Source of the DNA: Brevundimonas sp. UBA7506
Lineage (GTDB): Bacteria > Pseudomonadota > Alphaproteobacteria > Caulobacterales > Caulobacteraceae
Length of the DNA: 64,000 bases
NCBI RefSeq assembly: GCF_002479495.1
Contig: NZ_DLNQ01000005.1
Location: forward strand, 889,113 to 953,112
Direction of reading: 5' to 3'
Program-made: the position numbers and the translations under genes
The notes under the pieces: generated by a model
The model's input: only the letters and a program-made list of their open reading frames with translations
Told to the model about the DNA's origin: nothing
The model's database searches: none
Shown here: positions 25,039-33,079 of the stretch, in pieces
Layout of the letters: the number at the start of each line of letters is the position of its first letter
How positions within the stretch are numbered: position 1 is the stretch's first letter

Positions 25039-26889
25039 TTACTCGGCCGCGAGCTTGGCGGCGCGGGCCTCTTCCAGACGCTTGGTCAGGGCCGCGTGCT
25101 GGCCCCACAGAGCCTTGGGCAGGCGATCGCCGAACTTCTCGTAGAAGGCGGGGATCAGGGCCGCTTCCTCGGTCCAGACGTCGGCGTCGACGTCCAACAG
25201 GATCTTCAGGTCGGCGTCCGACAGGCTCAGGCTCGACAGGTCCAGCGCCGCCTTGGTCGGCACGCGGCCGACCGGGGTGTCCACGGCCTCGGCCTTGCCG
25301 TCCAGACGCTCGACGATCCACTTCAGCACGCGGGCGTTGTCGCCAAAGCCCGGCCAGACAAACTTGCCGTCCTCGTTCTTGCGGAACCAGTTGACGAAGA
25401 AGAGGCGCGGCAGCTTCGAGGCGTCGGCCTTCTCGCCCACCTTCAGCCAGTGGCCGAAGTAGTCGCCCATGTTGTAGCCGCAGAAGGGCAGCATGGCGAA
25501 GGGATCGCGGCGCAGTTCGCCGACCTTGTTCTCGGCGGCGGCGGTGCCTTCCGAGGCCACGGTCGAGCCCATGAAGACGCCGTGCTCCCAGTCGAAGGCT
25601 TCCGTCACCAGCGGCACGGCCGAGGCGCGGCGGCCGCCGAACAGGATGGCGTCGATCGGCACGCCCGCCGGGTCTTCCCACTCGGGCGCGATGGCCGGGC
25701 ACTGGCCGGCGGGCGCTGCAAAGCGGGCGTTGGGGTGAGCGGCGGGCTCGCCCGAGGCCGGGTCATGCGGCTGACCCTTCCAGTTGGCCAGGCCTGCGGG
25801 CGCTTCCTTGGTCAGGCCTTCCCACCAGACGTCGCCGTCAGCAGTCAGGGCGACGTTGGTGAAGATGGTGTTCTTCGCCAGGGTCTCGAGCGCGTTCTGA
25901 TTGGTGTTGCGGCTGGTGCCCGGCGCCACGCCGAAGAAGCCCGCTTCCGGGTTCACGGCGTACAGACGACCATCGTCGCCGAAACGCATCCAGGCGATGT
26001 CGTCGCCGACCGTCTCGGCCTTCCAGCCGTCCAGCGCCGGTTGCAGCATGGCCAGGTTGGTCTTGCCGCAGGCGCTCGGGAAGGCGGCGGCCACGTATTT
26101 GGACACGCCCTCGGGGCTGGTCAGCTTGAGGATCAGCATGTGCTCGGCCAGCCAGCCCTCGTCGCGGGCCATGATCGAGGCGATGCGCAGGGCGTAGCAC
26201 TTCTTGCCCAGCAGGGCGTTGCCGCCGTAGCCCGAGCCGTAGGACCAGATTTCGCGAGTCTCGGGGAAGTGGACGATCCACTTGTCGTCGTTGCAGGGCC
26301 ACGGCACGTCGGCTTGACCTTCAGCCAGCGGCGCGCCCAGGGTGTGGACGGCGGGCACGAAGACGCCGTCGGCGCCCAGCATGTCCAGCGCGCCCTTGCC
26401 CATGCGGGTCATGACGCCCATCGACACGGCGACATAGCCGCTGTCGGTGATCTCGACGCCCAGGGCGGAGATCTTGGAGCCCAGCGGGCCCATGCAGAAC
26501 GGCACCACATACATGGTGCGGCCCTTCATGCAGCCGTCGAACAGGCCGTCCAGGCGATCGCGCATCTCGATCGGATCGGACCAGTTGTTGGTCGGACCGG
26601 CGTCGGCCTCGTCTTCCGAGCAGATGAAGGTGCGGCTCTCGACGCGAGCCACGTCCTTGGGGTCCGAGGCGGCGTAGTAGCAGCCGGGGCGCTTGGACTG
26701 ATCCAGTTCCCTCAGCGTGCCCTTGCCGATCAGGTCGGCGATGATGGCCGATTTTTCGGCCTCGGATCCATCGCACCAATGCACCCGGTCCGGCTTGGTC
26801 AGGGCCGCAATCTGCTCGACCCAGGCGATCAGGCCCTTGTGGGCGGTGGGCGCCGGATAGAGTCCGGGAATCGATACGTCTGCAGTCAC
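25039..26889 (-). CDS. pckG: Phosphoenolpyruvate carboxykinase (GTP)
   Basis: PEPCK converts oxaloacetate plus GTP to phosphoenolpyruvate and CO2, the entry step of gluconeogenesis. The 616-residue protein has the GTP-type signature [13 protein letters not shown] (about 270-282, with the reactive Cys274), and the DxxxGY and FGGRR segments of the GTP-dependent family. A GTG at 26889 ([10 protein letters not shown]) was chosen because AGGAG lies 9 bp upstream; the longer frame to 26982 has no ribosome-binding site. Upstream are two palindromes, 26957-26973 and 27036-27052. Confidence 0.96.
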   Translation of the reverse strand: MTADVSIPGLYPAPTAHKGLIAWVEQIAALTKPDRVHWCDGSEAEKSAIIADLIGKGTLRELDQSKRPGCYYAASDPKDVARVESRTFICSEDEADAGPTNNWSDPIEMRDRLDGLFDGCMKGRTMYVVPFCMGPLGSKISALGVEITDSGYVAVSMGVMTRMGKGALDMLGADGVFVPAVHTLGAPLAEGQADVPWPCNDDKWIVHFPETREIWSYGSGYGGNALLGKKCYALRIASIMARDEGWLAEHMLILKLTSPEGVSKYVAAAFPSACGKTNLAMLQPALDGWKAETVGDDIAWMRFGDDGRLYAVNPEAGFFGVAPGTSRNTNQNALETLAKNTIFTNVALTADGDVWWEGLTKEAPAGLANWKGQPHDPASGEPAAHPNARFAAPAGQCPAIAPEWEDPAGVPIDAILFGGRRASAVPLVTEAFDWEHGVFMGSTVASEGTAAAENKVGELRRDPFAMLPFCGYNMGDYFGHWLKVGEKADASKLPRLFFVNWFRKNEDGKFVWPGFGDNARVLKWIVERLDGKAEAVDTPVGRVPTKAALDLSSLSLSDADLKILLDVDADVWTEEAALIPAFYEKFGDRLPKALWGQHAALTKRLEEARAAKLAAE

Positions 26890-26956
26890 AGTAATGGTCT
26901 CCTGAACCGTGCCGCCCGACGATCTGACGCCGTCGTGACGAGTCGGGCGCCGATCA

Positions 26957-26973
26957 CGCCCTGTTACAGGGCG
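26957..26973. promoter_or_regulatory. 17-bp palindrome in the pckG leader region
   Basis: CGCCCTG (26957-26963) and CAGGGCG (26967-26973) form a perfect inverted repeat around a 3-nt centre. It lies about 68-84 bp upstream of the pckG start. It could form a leader hairpin or be a protein site. Confidence 0.35.
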
Positions 26974-27035
26974 CAATGCCACCGGAGACGACGTAAGGTC
27001 AACCGTTGCTGCAATTCACTCTTGTCGGAATAAAT

Positions 27036-27052
27036 TTGCTGCGTCGCAGCAA
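27036..27052. promoter_or_regulatory. 17-bp perfect palindrome between pckG and the DUF938 gene
   Basis: TTGCTGCG (27036-27043), T, CGCAGCAA (27045-27052). The core TGCG-N-CGCA is also found upstream of the phasin gene (4668-4676). A possible shared operator; the regulator is not identifiable. Confidence 0.4.
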
Positions 27053-27096
27053 GTTTTCCGGTCGCGACAGACGACTAGCGGCGATATCACGGACCG

Positions 27097-27732
27097 ATGC
27101 GAACCATGGACACCCTGACCGCCCTGCCCGACGGCGCGCTGGCCTCGCCAGCCTCGGTTCGCAACGCCGAGCCCATCCTGAAGTTGTTGCGCGCCCATCT
27201 GCCCAAAAGCGGACGCGTGCTCGAGATCGCCGCCGGGTCCGGCCAGCACGCCCTGACGTTTTCCAACGCCCTGCCCGGCCTGGAATGGACCCCCAGCGAT
27301 CCCAGCCCGGACGCCCGCGCCAGCATCGCCGCCTGGGCCGCTCAGGCTGGGGCCCCAAACCTGCAAACGCCGCTGGCGCTGGACTGCATGGACCAAACGA
27401 GCTGGCCCGAGGGTCAGTTCGAGGCGGTCCTGTGCATCAACATGATCCACATCAGTCCATGGGCCGCGACCGAAGGCTTGATGAAGCTGGCGGAGCGCGC
27501 CCTGCCCCGCCCCGGCGGCCTGCTGTATCTCTATGGGGCCTATCGAGAGGCCGAGATCCCGCTGACGCCGTCGAACGAGGCGTTTGACGCCAATCTGAAG
27601 GCCCGCGATCCAGCCTGGGGCCTGCGTGACCGGGACGAGGTCGTCGCTCTGGCCCGATCGCATGGCCTGACGCTGACGCTGCGGACGGAAATGCCCGCCA
27701 ACAACATCAGCCTTCTGTTCAGACGAACCTAG
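27097..27732 (+). CDS. DUF938 family SAM-dependent methyltransferase-like protein
   Basis: A 211-residue class I methyltransferase-fold protein. Motif I, VLEIAAGSGQHAL (about 41-53), and the later PSDPSPDARA and LCINMIHISPW segments define DUF938. Substrate is unknown. The start is the ATG at 27097; a second ATG at 27106 is an alternative. It is divergent from pckG and convergent with the DJ-1-like gene, 12 bp apart at the stops. Confidence 0.9.
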   Translation: MRTMDTLTALPDGALASPASVRNAEPILKLLRAHLPKSGRVLEIAAGSGQHALTFSNALPGLEWTPSDPSPDARASIAAWAAQAGAPNLQTPLALDCMDQTSWPEGQFEAVLCINMIHISPWAATEGLMKLAERALPRPGGLLYLYGAYREAEIPLTPSNEAFDANLKARDPAWGLRDRDEVVALARSHGLTLTLRTEMPANNISLLFRRT

Positions 27733-27744
27733 TCAGGCGCGCGA

Positions 27745-28239
27745 TCAGGAAATCGTCGCCACCACCGCCGACAGTTCGGCGCGCTCGTTGATCAGCGCGA
27801 CCTTGCCGCCCTGGAAGACGGCGCCCGGCGCATCCGCCGCCACGCCGAAGGCTTCAGCCGCCAGGGCCACGCCGTCAGCAAAGGCCAGCACCGGCATGCC
27901 CTGAGCCTTGGCCAGACCCAGCAGCGCCTTGACCTGAACCAGGCCAGCCTCGTCCGCCTCGCCGCCCGGCACGACCACGCCCTTGACCCGTCCGCTGGTG
28001 ATGTCGTCCGCCGTGGCGGTGGCCAGAACGGGCACGCCGCCGCTGATCAGGCTGGCGTCGCCGGTGGAGATCGGCGCCAGGGACACGCCGTCAAAGCGCA
28101 GCGCTGTCTCCATGTCGCCCAAAGGACCGAAATCCATGCCCTTGCGCATGATCAGGCCCACGCGCAGACGCACGGGGGCGGGTCGGTTGAAGCCCTGACG
28201 AGGGCGTGAAGCGGTCGAGCTGTTGCGTTGAGCGGACAA
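27745..28239 (-). CDS. DJ-1/PfpI-like protein without nucleophilic Cys
   Basis: A 164-residue protein with a class-I glutamine-amidotransferase-like segment: VVVPGGEADEAGLVQVKALLGLAKAQ then MPVLAFADGVALAAEAFG. In DJ-1/PfpI proteins the elbow reads A-x-C-x-G; here it is AFADG, so the nucleophilic Cys is replaced by Ala and hydrolase activity is unlikely. The N-terminus is a Ser/Arg/Pro-rich extension. The start is a TTG at 28239 with AAGGAG 5 bp before it. A promoter 150-178 bp upstream gives a long structured leader. Family placement is tentative. Confidence 0.65.
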   Translation of the reverse strand: MSAQRNSSTASRPRQGFNRPAPVRLRVGLIMRKGMDFGPLGDMETALRFDGVSLAPISTGDASLISGGVPVLATATADDITSGRVKGVVVPGGEADEAGLVQVKALLGLAKAQGMPVLAFADGVALAAEAFGVAADAPGAVFQGGKVALINERAELSAVVATIS

Positions 28240-28416
28240 GACGTCTCCTTCAAAGGTTGTCGTTCAATATTCGATCACCCGCTCGGAACCGATTGGGTGA
28301 AATGGCCCTGAAGACAAACTGAAAACGCAAATCGCCGCGTCACGGCGCGGCCGAACGCGATCTGGATCAGTTTTAAAGGGTGACTGAGCATATAGGCCCG
28401 TTGCGCTGAGCGTCAA
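28240..28416 (-). promoter_or_regulatory. Promoter and structured leader of the DJ-1-like gene
   Basis: On the minus strand TTGACG (28411-28416) and TATATG (28389-28394) are spaced by 16 bp, a good sigma-70-type promoter. The transcript leader of about 140 nt can form two hairpins, TCACCC/GGGTGA (28275-28280 with 28295-28300) and GCCGCG/CGCGGC (28334-28339 with 28346-28351). No known riboswitch class is recognised. The remaining bases to 28550, ahead of the pseudouridine synthase gene, hold nothing recognised. Confidence 0.5.
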
Positions 28417-28550
28417 TGTCATAGCGGGACCACTTGATCTCAGCGATATTTAGAAAAGCGCTGCGAAATCTTTCCGCACATCCGTCGCCTGACGCCTTGC
28501 CTGCCCTGGCCCCGGCCTTCTACAGAGCGGCATCTTCGAGGACCGACGCC

Positions 28551-29318
28551 ATGGCTTTCACACGCACCTATGACGGCCCCGAGCCCGTCCGCATCAACAA
28601 GTGGCTGGGGCAGAGCGGCGTCTGCTCTCGTCGCGAGGCCGACGGACTGATCGCGGAGGGCCTGGTCAGCATCGACGGCGAGGTCGTCACCGACGCCGGC
28701 CGCAAGATCGAGCCGGGCCAGACCCTGACCCTGAGCGACAAGGGCGAGGCCGCGCTGGCCTCGGGCGTCACCATTCTGATCCACAAGCCGATCGGCTATG
28801 TCTCGGGCCAGCCCGAACCGGACAAGATCCCCGCCGTGCGTCTGCTGACCGAGGCCAACCGCGTCGGCGAGGGCGTAGTCCCGGCGGAAGACGCCTCCCT
28901 GCCCCCGATCGGCCGACTGGACGAGGATTCGCGCGGCCTGCTGATGCTGTCGTCGGACGGCGTGGTCGCCAAGGCCGTGATCGGGCCGCAGTCAAACCTG
29001 GACAAGGAATACCTGGTCCGCGTCGCCGGCGACGTGACCGAGAAGAAGCTGGCCCTGCTGCGCCGCGGCCTGATGCTGGACGGACGGGTGTTGAAATACG
29101 CCAAGGTCTCGCGCATGGAGCAGAACCGCCTGCGCTTCATCCTGACCGAAGGCCGCAACCGCCAGATCCGCCGCATGTGCGAGATGGTGGATCTGGAGGT
29201 CACGGACCTGCTGCGCATCCGCGTCGGTCCGATCCGGCTGGACAACCTGCCCGAGGGCAAGTGGCGGATGATCACGCCCGAGGAACGCGACGCCCTGATC
29301 AGCGGCGCGATGGGCTGA
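28551..29318 (+). CDS. RsuA/RluB/E/F-family pseudouridine synthase
   Basis: A 255-residue RNA pseudouridine synthase of the RsuA branch. An S4 RNA-binding domain (about 14-60, RINKWLGQSGVCSRREAD) precedes the catalytic domain with GRLDEDSRGLLMLSSDG at 121-137, in which Asp124 is the catalytic residue, and the C-terminal GRNRQIRRMCE motif. The branch contains rRNA-modifying RsuA, RluB and RluF; RluF-like is the closest guess because of the KYAKVSRMEQNRLRFIL region. The ATG at 28551 has GAGG 9 bp before it and was preferred over an ATG far upstream in the same frame. No gene sits immediately downstream on the same strand. Confidence 0.93.
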   Translation: MAFTRTYDGPEPVRINKWLGQSGVCSRREADGLIAEGLVSIDGEVVTDAGRKIEPGQTLTLSDKGEAALASGVTILIHKPIGYVSGQPEPDKIPAVRLLTEANRVGEGVVPAEDASLPPIGRLDEDSRGLLMLSSDGVVAKAVIGPQSNLDKEYLVRVAGDVTEKKLALLRRGLMLDGRVLKYAKVSRMEQNRLRFILTEGRNRQIRRMCEMVDLEVTDLLRIRVGPIRLDNLPEGKWRMITPEERDALISGAMG

Positions 29319-29320
29319 GG

Positions 29321-29617
29321 TCAGTCGGCGACGATCCCGGCCAGCCGGGTCAGTTCCGATACATGGGCGGCGAAGGCCGTCTTGCCGTCCGGGGTCAGCG
29401 CCAGCCAGGTGCGCTGACGCCCCCCCGCCGCCGCCTTGCGGACCTTGAGATAGCCCGCCTCCTCCAGTTGCTTCACGTGCTTGGACAGGACGGAGTCCGA
29501 CACGGCGATGGCGTCGCGCACCGTGGCGAACTCCACCTCGTCGGCGACCGACAGCATGGCGCAGATCTGCAGACGGCCTGGCGCGTGAATGACAGCGTCA
29601 AAGACAGGCGCTCTCAC
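29321..29617 (-). CDS. Winged-helix transcriptional regulator (HTH_34-like)
   Basis: A 98-residue MarR/ArsR-like winged-helix regulator. The helix-turn-helix is FATVRDAIAVSDSVLSKHVKQLEEAGY (residues about 28-54, given in pieces: FATVRDAIAVS and SDSVLSKHVKQLEEAG), followed by the wing GGRQRTWLALTPDGK. The GTG at 29617 has GGAG 7 bp upstream and overlaps the stop of the membrane-protein gene as GTGA, so the pair is translationally coupled. It probably represses its own operon through TTTCC dyads upstream; that is inference. Confidence 0.88.
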   Translation of the reverse strand: MRAPVFDAVIHAPGRLQICAMLSVADEVEFATVRDAIAVSDSVLSKHVKQLEEAGYLKVRKAAAGGRQRTWLALTPDGKTAFAAHVSELTRLAGIVAD

Positions 29618-30063
29618 GGCATGCTCCGAACATCGATGCGATATAGCCGCATCCAAACCCGCATGCCGATCACGCCCAGACAGGCGGCGACGGCGCCGTT
29701 CAGTAAGGGAACCCAGGCCAGTCCCTGCATGCGCCCAGCCCAGATACTGAGCAACATAAGCCCGACCAGGACCACCCCTAGCCCGATCGCGGCCCAACGT
29801 GCGCGCTTGGGACTGTAACCATTGACCCAGACGCCGGTGTGGGCCTGCCATTTCCGCATGATGATCACCAGGATGGTGATCGCCACGGTCACGCAGACGA
29901 TGCTGATCGGCGTTGGAAACCCCTGCCCGGCCACCAGCAAGGCGCAGGAAGCCGCATAACCGGCATCATACCACCACGGCCAATATTCCATTTTTCCAAG
30001 AGCTTGCTCTCGGCCTTCGAGAACGAGTGCGAGCGCCTCCTGGGGCGTCTGTTCCACGGGCAT
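29614..30063 (-). CDS. Hypothetical inner-membrane protein
   Basis: A 149-residue protein with four hydrophobic segments, around YDAGYAASCALLVAGQGF, ISIVCVTVAITILVIIM, WAAIGLGVVLVGLMLLSIW and WVPLLNGAVAACLGVIG. The short soluble N-terminus (PQEALALVLEGREQALGKMEYWPWWYD, in parts) is conserved in small proteins paired with HTH_34 regulators. The ATG has GGAGG 6 bp upstream. Function is unknown; it is co-transcribed with the regulator and preceded by two TTTCC dyads. Confidence 0.8.
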   Translation of the reverse strand: MPVEQTPQEALALVLEGREQALGKMEYWPWWYDAGYAASCALLVAGQGFPTPISIVCVTVAITILVIIMRKWQAHTGVWVNGYSPKRARWAAIGLGVVLVGLMLLSIWAGRMQGLAWVPLLNGAVAACLGVIGMRVWMRLYRIDVRSMP

Positions 30064-30079
30064 TGCGATCCTCCATCAC

Positions 30080-30143
30080 TTTCCAGATAGGAAAATGATG
30101 CTGACTTTCCATACCGTCAAGTCATAAGTTTCCAGGTTGGAAA
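30080..30143 (-). promoter_or_regulatory. Promoter with two TTTCC-N5-GGAAA dyads
   Basis: TTTCC AGATA GGAAA (30080-30094) and TTTCC AGGTT GGAAA (30129-30143) are perfect inverted repeats 49 bp apart, with a half-site TTTCC at 30106-30110 between them. On the minus strand TTGACG (30115-30120) is a candidate -35. The second dyad overlaps the end of the ATP12 gene by a few bases. The layout suits a dimeric winged-helix repressor. Confidence 0.55.
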
Positions 30144-30144
30144 A

Positions 30145-30909
30145 TTAAGACCGCAACGCCTCGAACCACCGCTGCAACAGGGTCGCCTCGGCGCGGTGGG
30201 CGTCGATGCGGGCGGCGGCTTCCTCGTCCACGCCCCAGCGCTCTTCCGTGAAGGCCTCGTCCAGACGCGACAGGTCCAGCGCCGCCGCGCCGGAAAGCGC
30301 TCCGCGCTGCACGGCCAGCCCGAGCACCGCCGAACCGAACAGCGGCACCGCTGTCGCCAGGCCGGTCAGGGCGTGGTCGTCCATCTCCAGCGCCAGCGCC
30401 TTGACCCGCTCCAGCGCCTCGGGGGCCTGAGGCCGGTGGACAATGCCCTCGGCGGTGTGCAGGACCACGTCCAACTCGCGCGCCGCCCAGTCGCGCCACG
30501 GCCCCCATTCGGCCTGCTGGCGCTCGATCAGGTTCGCCGGATGTTCGGCCAGGTAGCAGATGACGTCCGACCCGGCGTAGGCGGCGATCTCGGCGGCTAC
30601 CGGCTCGCGCGTCTGGCTGACCCGGTCGATAGCGGTCGAAGCCAGACGGGTAGCGGGCATGGTCCCCGGCTCTACGAACTCGCCTTGCGCCGCCCATTCG
30701 TCCGCGACCAGTTGCGCGGCGGCCTCGGTCGGCAGAGTCAGGGTGTTTCCCGCCGGGGTCTTGGGCGTCCGCCCGTCCAGACGCACGGTCCAGCCGGCGT
30801 CGCCTCTGGTCACATCAACGGCTTTCCAGAAGCGTTTGACGCGCTCCTCGGACTCGCGAAAGCCCTTGCGGGCGGCGACGTTGGGATCAAGCGGGGGGAT
30901 GTGGGACAT
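30145..30909 (-). CDS. ATP12 family ATP synthase F1-assembly chaperone
   Basis: An Atp12-type chaperone that assists assembly of the F1 alpha subunit; it is a hallmark of alphaproteobacteria and mitochondria. The 254-residue protein shows the N-terminal RFWKAVDV segment, DGRTPKTPAGNTLTLPT, TRLASTAIDRVS and the C-terminal helical EERWGVDEEAAAR region. No signal peptide. It lies 11 bp after the HAD phosphatase gene and ends the crcB-rluC-2OG oxygenase-HAD gene set. Confidence 0.94.
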   Translation of the reverse strand: MSHIPPLDPNVAARKGFRESEERVKRFWKAVDVTRGDAGWTVRLDGRTPKTPAGNTLTLPTEAAAQLVADEWAAQGEFVEPGTMPATRLASTAIDRVSQTREPVAAEIAAYAGSDVICYLAEHPANLIERQQAEWGPWRDWAARELDVVLHTAEGIVHRPQAPEALERVKALALEMDDHALTGLATAVPLFGSAVLGLAVQRGALSGAAALDLSRLDEAFTEERWGVDEEAAARIDAHRAEATLLQRWFEALRS

Positions 30910-30920
30910 GGGACAGTCTT

Positions 30921-31598
30921 CTAGGCGGCGATTGCGGTAGAGGCGAAGCGATCCAGCGCCGCCTCCAGGTCAGGACAGTCGACGGCGACGTGATGCGCGC
31001 CCGCCGCGACCTGTTCCTCATGCGTATGGAAGCCCCAGCCGACGCCCAGCGGATGCGCGCCGGCGTTCAGCGCCATCAGGATGTCATGGCTGGTGTCGCC
31101 GATCATGACGGTCGAGGCGGCGTCTGCCCCGCAAGCGGTCATGGCGGCGAACAGCATGGCCGGATCGGGCTTGCCCGGACCGTCGGCGGCGCAATGGCTG
31201 GACAAGAACAGTTGGCTCCATTCCAGACGCGCCAGGTTGCGGGCCACGCCACGCCGGTTCTGCCCCGTCGCCAGCGACAGGCGCCAGCCGTCGCGCTTCA
31301 GACGGCGCAGGGTGTCCATGACCCCGGGATAGAGGGGCTCCTCGTGCCCGGCGTCGTACATGGCGCGGAAGCTGGCCTGAAAAGCCGCGACGAAATCGGC
31401 CAGCTCCGCCAGCGTCAGATCGGGCTCCAGCACGTGCAACGCCTTGTCCAGCGACAGGCCGACGATCTGCCGCACGCGATCATAGGAGGGTTCGGGCAGG
31501 CCCAGGACCCTCGCCGCCTCGCACGAGGCCCGATGGATCGAGGCCCGACTGTCCACCAAGGTGCCGTCGATGTCGAAAACAGCGAGCGGGCGCATCAT
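30921..31598 (-). CDS. HAD-IA family hydrolase (phosphoglycolate phosphatase-like)
   Basis: A 225-residue haloacid-dehalogenase phosphatase. Motif I is FDIDGTLVDS at 8-17 (Asp9 nucleophile, Asp11 acid/base by the DxD pattern), motif II the T of SLATGQNR, and motif IV GDTSHDILMALNAG. The sequence resembles phosphoglycolate phosphatase and pyrophosphatase PpaX-like enzymes; substrate cannot be fixed. The start overlaps the stop of the TPR/2OG-oxygenase gene by 4 bp (ATGA), and ATP12 follows 11 bp downstream. The ATG at 31598 is followed by a second ATG codon. Confidence 0.92.
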   Translation of the reverse strand: MMRPLAVFDIDGTLVDSRASIHRASCEAARVLGLPEPSYDRVRQIVGLSLDKALHVLEPDLTLAELADFVAAFQASFRAMYDAGHEEPLYPGVMDTLRRLKRDGWRLSLATGQNRRGVARNLARLEWSQLFLSSHCAADGPGKPDPAMLFAAMTACGADAASTVMIGDTSHDILMALNAGAHPLGVGWGFHTHEEQVAAGAHHVAVDCPDLEAALDRFASTAIAA

Positions 31599-33079
31599 GC
31601 GGGAACCACGTCAAAGGCGATGGTCAGGCGCGTCTCGTCGCCGGTGAAAGGCACGGTCCCGTGCCACATATAGGAGGGAAACAGCACCAGCTTGCCCGGC
31701 TCCGGCTTCTCGAAATGCTCAGGCGGCGTGGAAGCGGCACAGTCGAACGGCGGCGCGCCGAAGCCGATCCAGCCCTCGCGCCCGCCCGCGTCGACGGCGG
31801 CTGGCAGGTCGATATAGCAGGCCGAGGACAGCCAGCCCTCGGGGTGGACGTGGGGCGCATGGTACCCGTTCGGCGCCAGTTGCACCGACCAGCAGCCCGA
31901 CAGGCGATAGGCGCCCGTATTGCGTCGCCGCAGAGGATCGTCGCCGGCGCCGAGGCGCGCGATATAGCCTTTGATCGGGCCGTCGATGGCGACGAAGAAG
32001 GCCTGAATGGCCGGATCGTCGCTGGATCGCAAATCAACCGGTGTTTGGGTGCCGTGCCGCAGGCTCTGCCCCACGGGATGGGTCTTGAGCGTATGCAGAC
32101 GACGCAGGGCGACCGCGAGATCCTTCAGGTAGGCGGTCAGGTCGCTCCAGCCCTCGGGCGTGTCGATCGTCGCGCCCTGCACGAAGGCGTCATAGTCGTT
32201 CAGCCGTGCGCCGCCGGTCACGCCCGCCAGCCGCTCATATGTGGCCTGCAGCGACAACCAGTTCTGATCGTCCGCCGCCCTGACGGTTTGCGCAAGCAAG
32301 GCCGCGACGTGATCCAGCTCTCCGCGCGCCAGGCGGATCTCGGCCAGCTTCAGCACGACGACGGGGTGACCCGGCGCCCCGGCTACGGCCGCCTCGGCGT
32401 ATTGCAAGGCCAGGTCCAGATCGAATGAAAGGGCCGCACTAGCCGCGGCCAGATCGATCCCGGCGTCCCTCGCCCCGCCCTCGACCAGAGCGCTCAGGAC
32501 TTCGCGCGGCGTCGAGCCCATATACTCCATCAACAGGGCCATCAGGCGACGAAGCCCGCTGTCGCGCGACGCCCGGTCCAGTTCCTCGCGAACGGGGCTC
32601 AGAGCCAGGGCGGCGTCCGCCGTTCGCATCCAGATCAGTTGCGCCAGTTCGCGAAGGGCCTCGGCATAGGCCGGTCGACGCGCGACCGCCTGACGATAGG
32701 CCTGTTCCGCGTCGTCATGCCTCTCCTGCCCGGCCAGCGCGCGGGCCATCACCAGCCAGGTCTCCGGAGCATTCCCGCCCTTTGCGAAGGCGCGACGGAC
32801 CGCGGCCTCGGCCTCGGCATATCTGCGCATGTCGCCCAGAAGCGCCGCCAGGTTATGCTCCGACACGCTGCTGGCCGGCCTGGCCTCGACCTGAGCGACG
32901 CGCAGGGCCAGAGCTTCGTCCAGCCGTCCCAACCGCTTGAGCAGATCGGCCTGCATCGGCCGGGTCTCCGCCGCGTCCGGCCCCGCCTGCAAAGCCGCCA
33001 GGGCTTCGTCGAGGCGTCCGGCCGCGATCAGCCCGTCGATGGCCGCTCGATCCGGGTTGGGACGACCGTCGTGGCTCAT
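31595..33079 (-). CDS. TPR-repeat protein with C-terminal 2OG-Fe(II) oxygenase domain
   Basis: A 494-residue protein: an N-terminal array of tetratricopeptide-like repeats (about 15-290; LLKRLGRLDEALALRVAQVEA, AEAEAAVRRAFAKGG and DAEQAYRQAVARRP can be read) and a C-terminal 2-oxoglutarate/Fe(II) oxygenase domain (PF13759-like). The iron-ligand region is HAPHVHPEGW near 407-416, a second His in MWHGT at about 473 and the Arg of ETRLTIAF at about 484, which would bind 2OG. It could hydroxylate a protein held by the TPR part. The gene overlaps rluC-like by ATGA upstream and HAD by ATGA downstream, so it is translationally coupled. Confidence 0.88.
   Translation of the reverse strand: MSHDGRPNPDRAAIDGLIAAGRLDEALAALQAGPDAAETRPMQADLLKRLGRLDEALALRVAQVEARPASSVSEHNLAALLGDMRRYAEAEAAVRRAFAKGGNAPETWLVMARALAGQERHDDAEQAYRQAVARRPAYAEALRELAQLIWMRTADAALALSPVREELDRASRDSGLRRLMALLMEYMGSTPREVLSALVEGGARDAGIDLAAASAALSFDLDLALQYAEAAVAGAPGHPVVVLKLAEIRLARGELDHVAALLAQTVRAADDQNWLSLQATYERLAGVTGGARLNDYDAFVQGATIDTPEGWSDLTAYLKDLAVALRRLHTLKTHPVGQSLRHGTQTPVDLRSSDDPAIQAFFVAIDGPIKGYIARLGAGDDPLRRRNTGAYRLSGCWSVQLAPNGYHAPHVHPEGWLSSACYIDLPAAVDAGGREGWIGFGAPPFDCAASTPPEHFEKPEPGKLVLFPSYMWHGTVPFTGDETRLTIAFDVVPA

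Noticed and set aside
29321-30063. Toxin-antitoxin pair (regulator plus small membrane protein)
   Set aside because: The regulator is a winged-helix type and the membrane protein is larger than typical membrane toxins; nothing else supports it.
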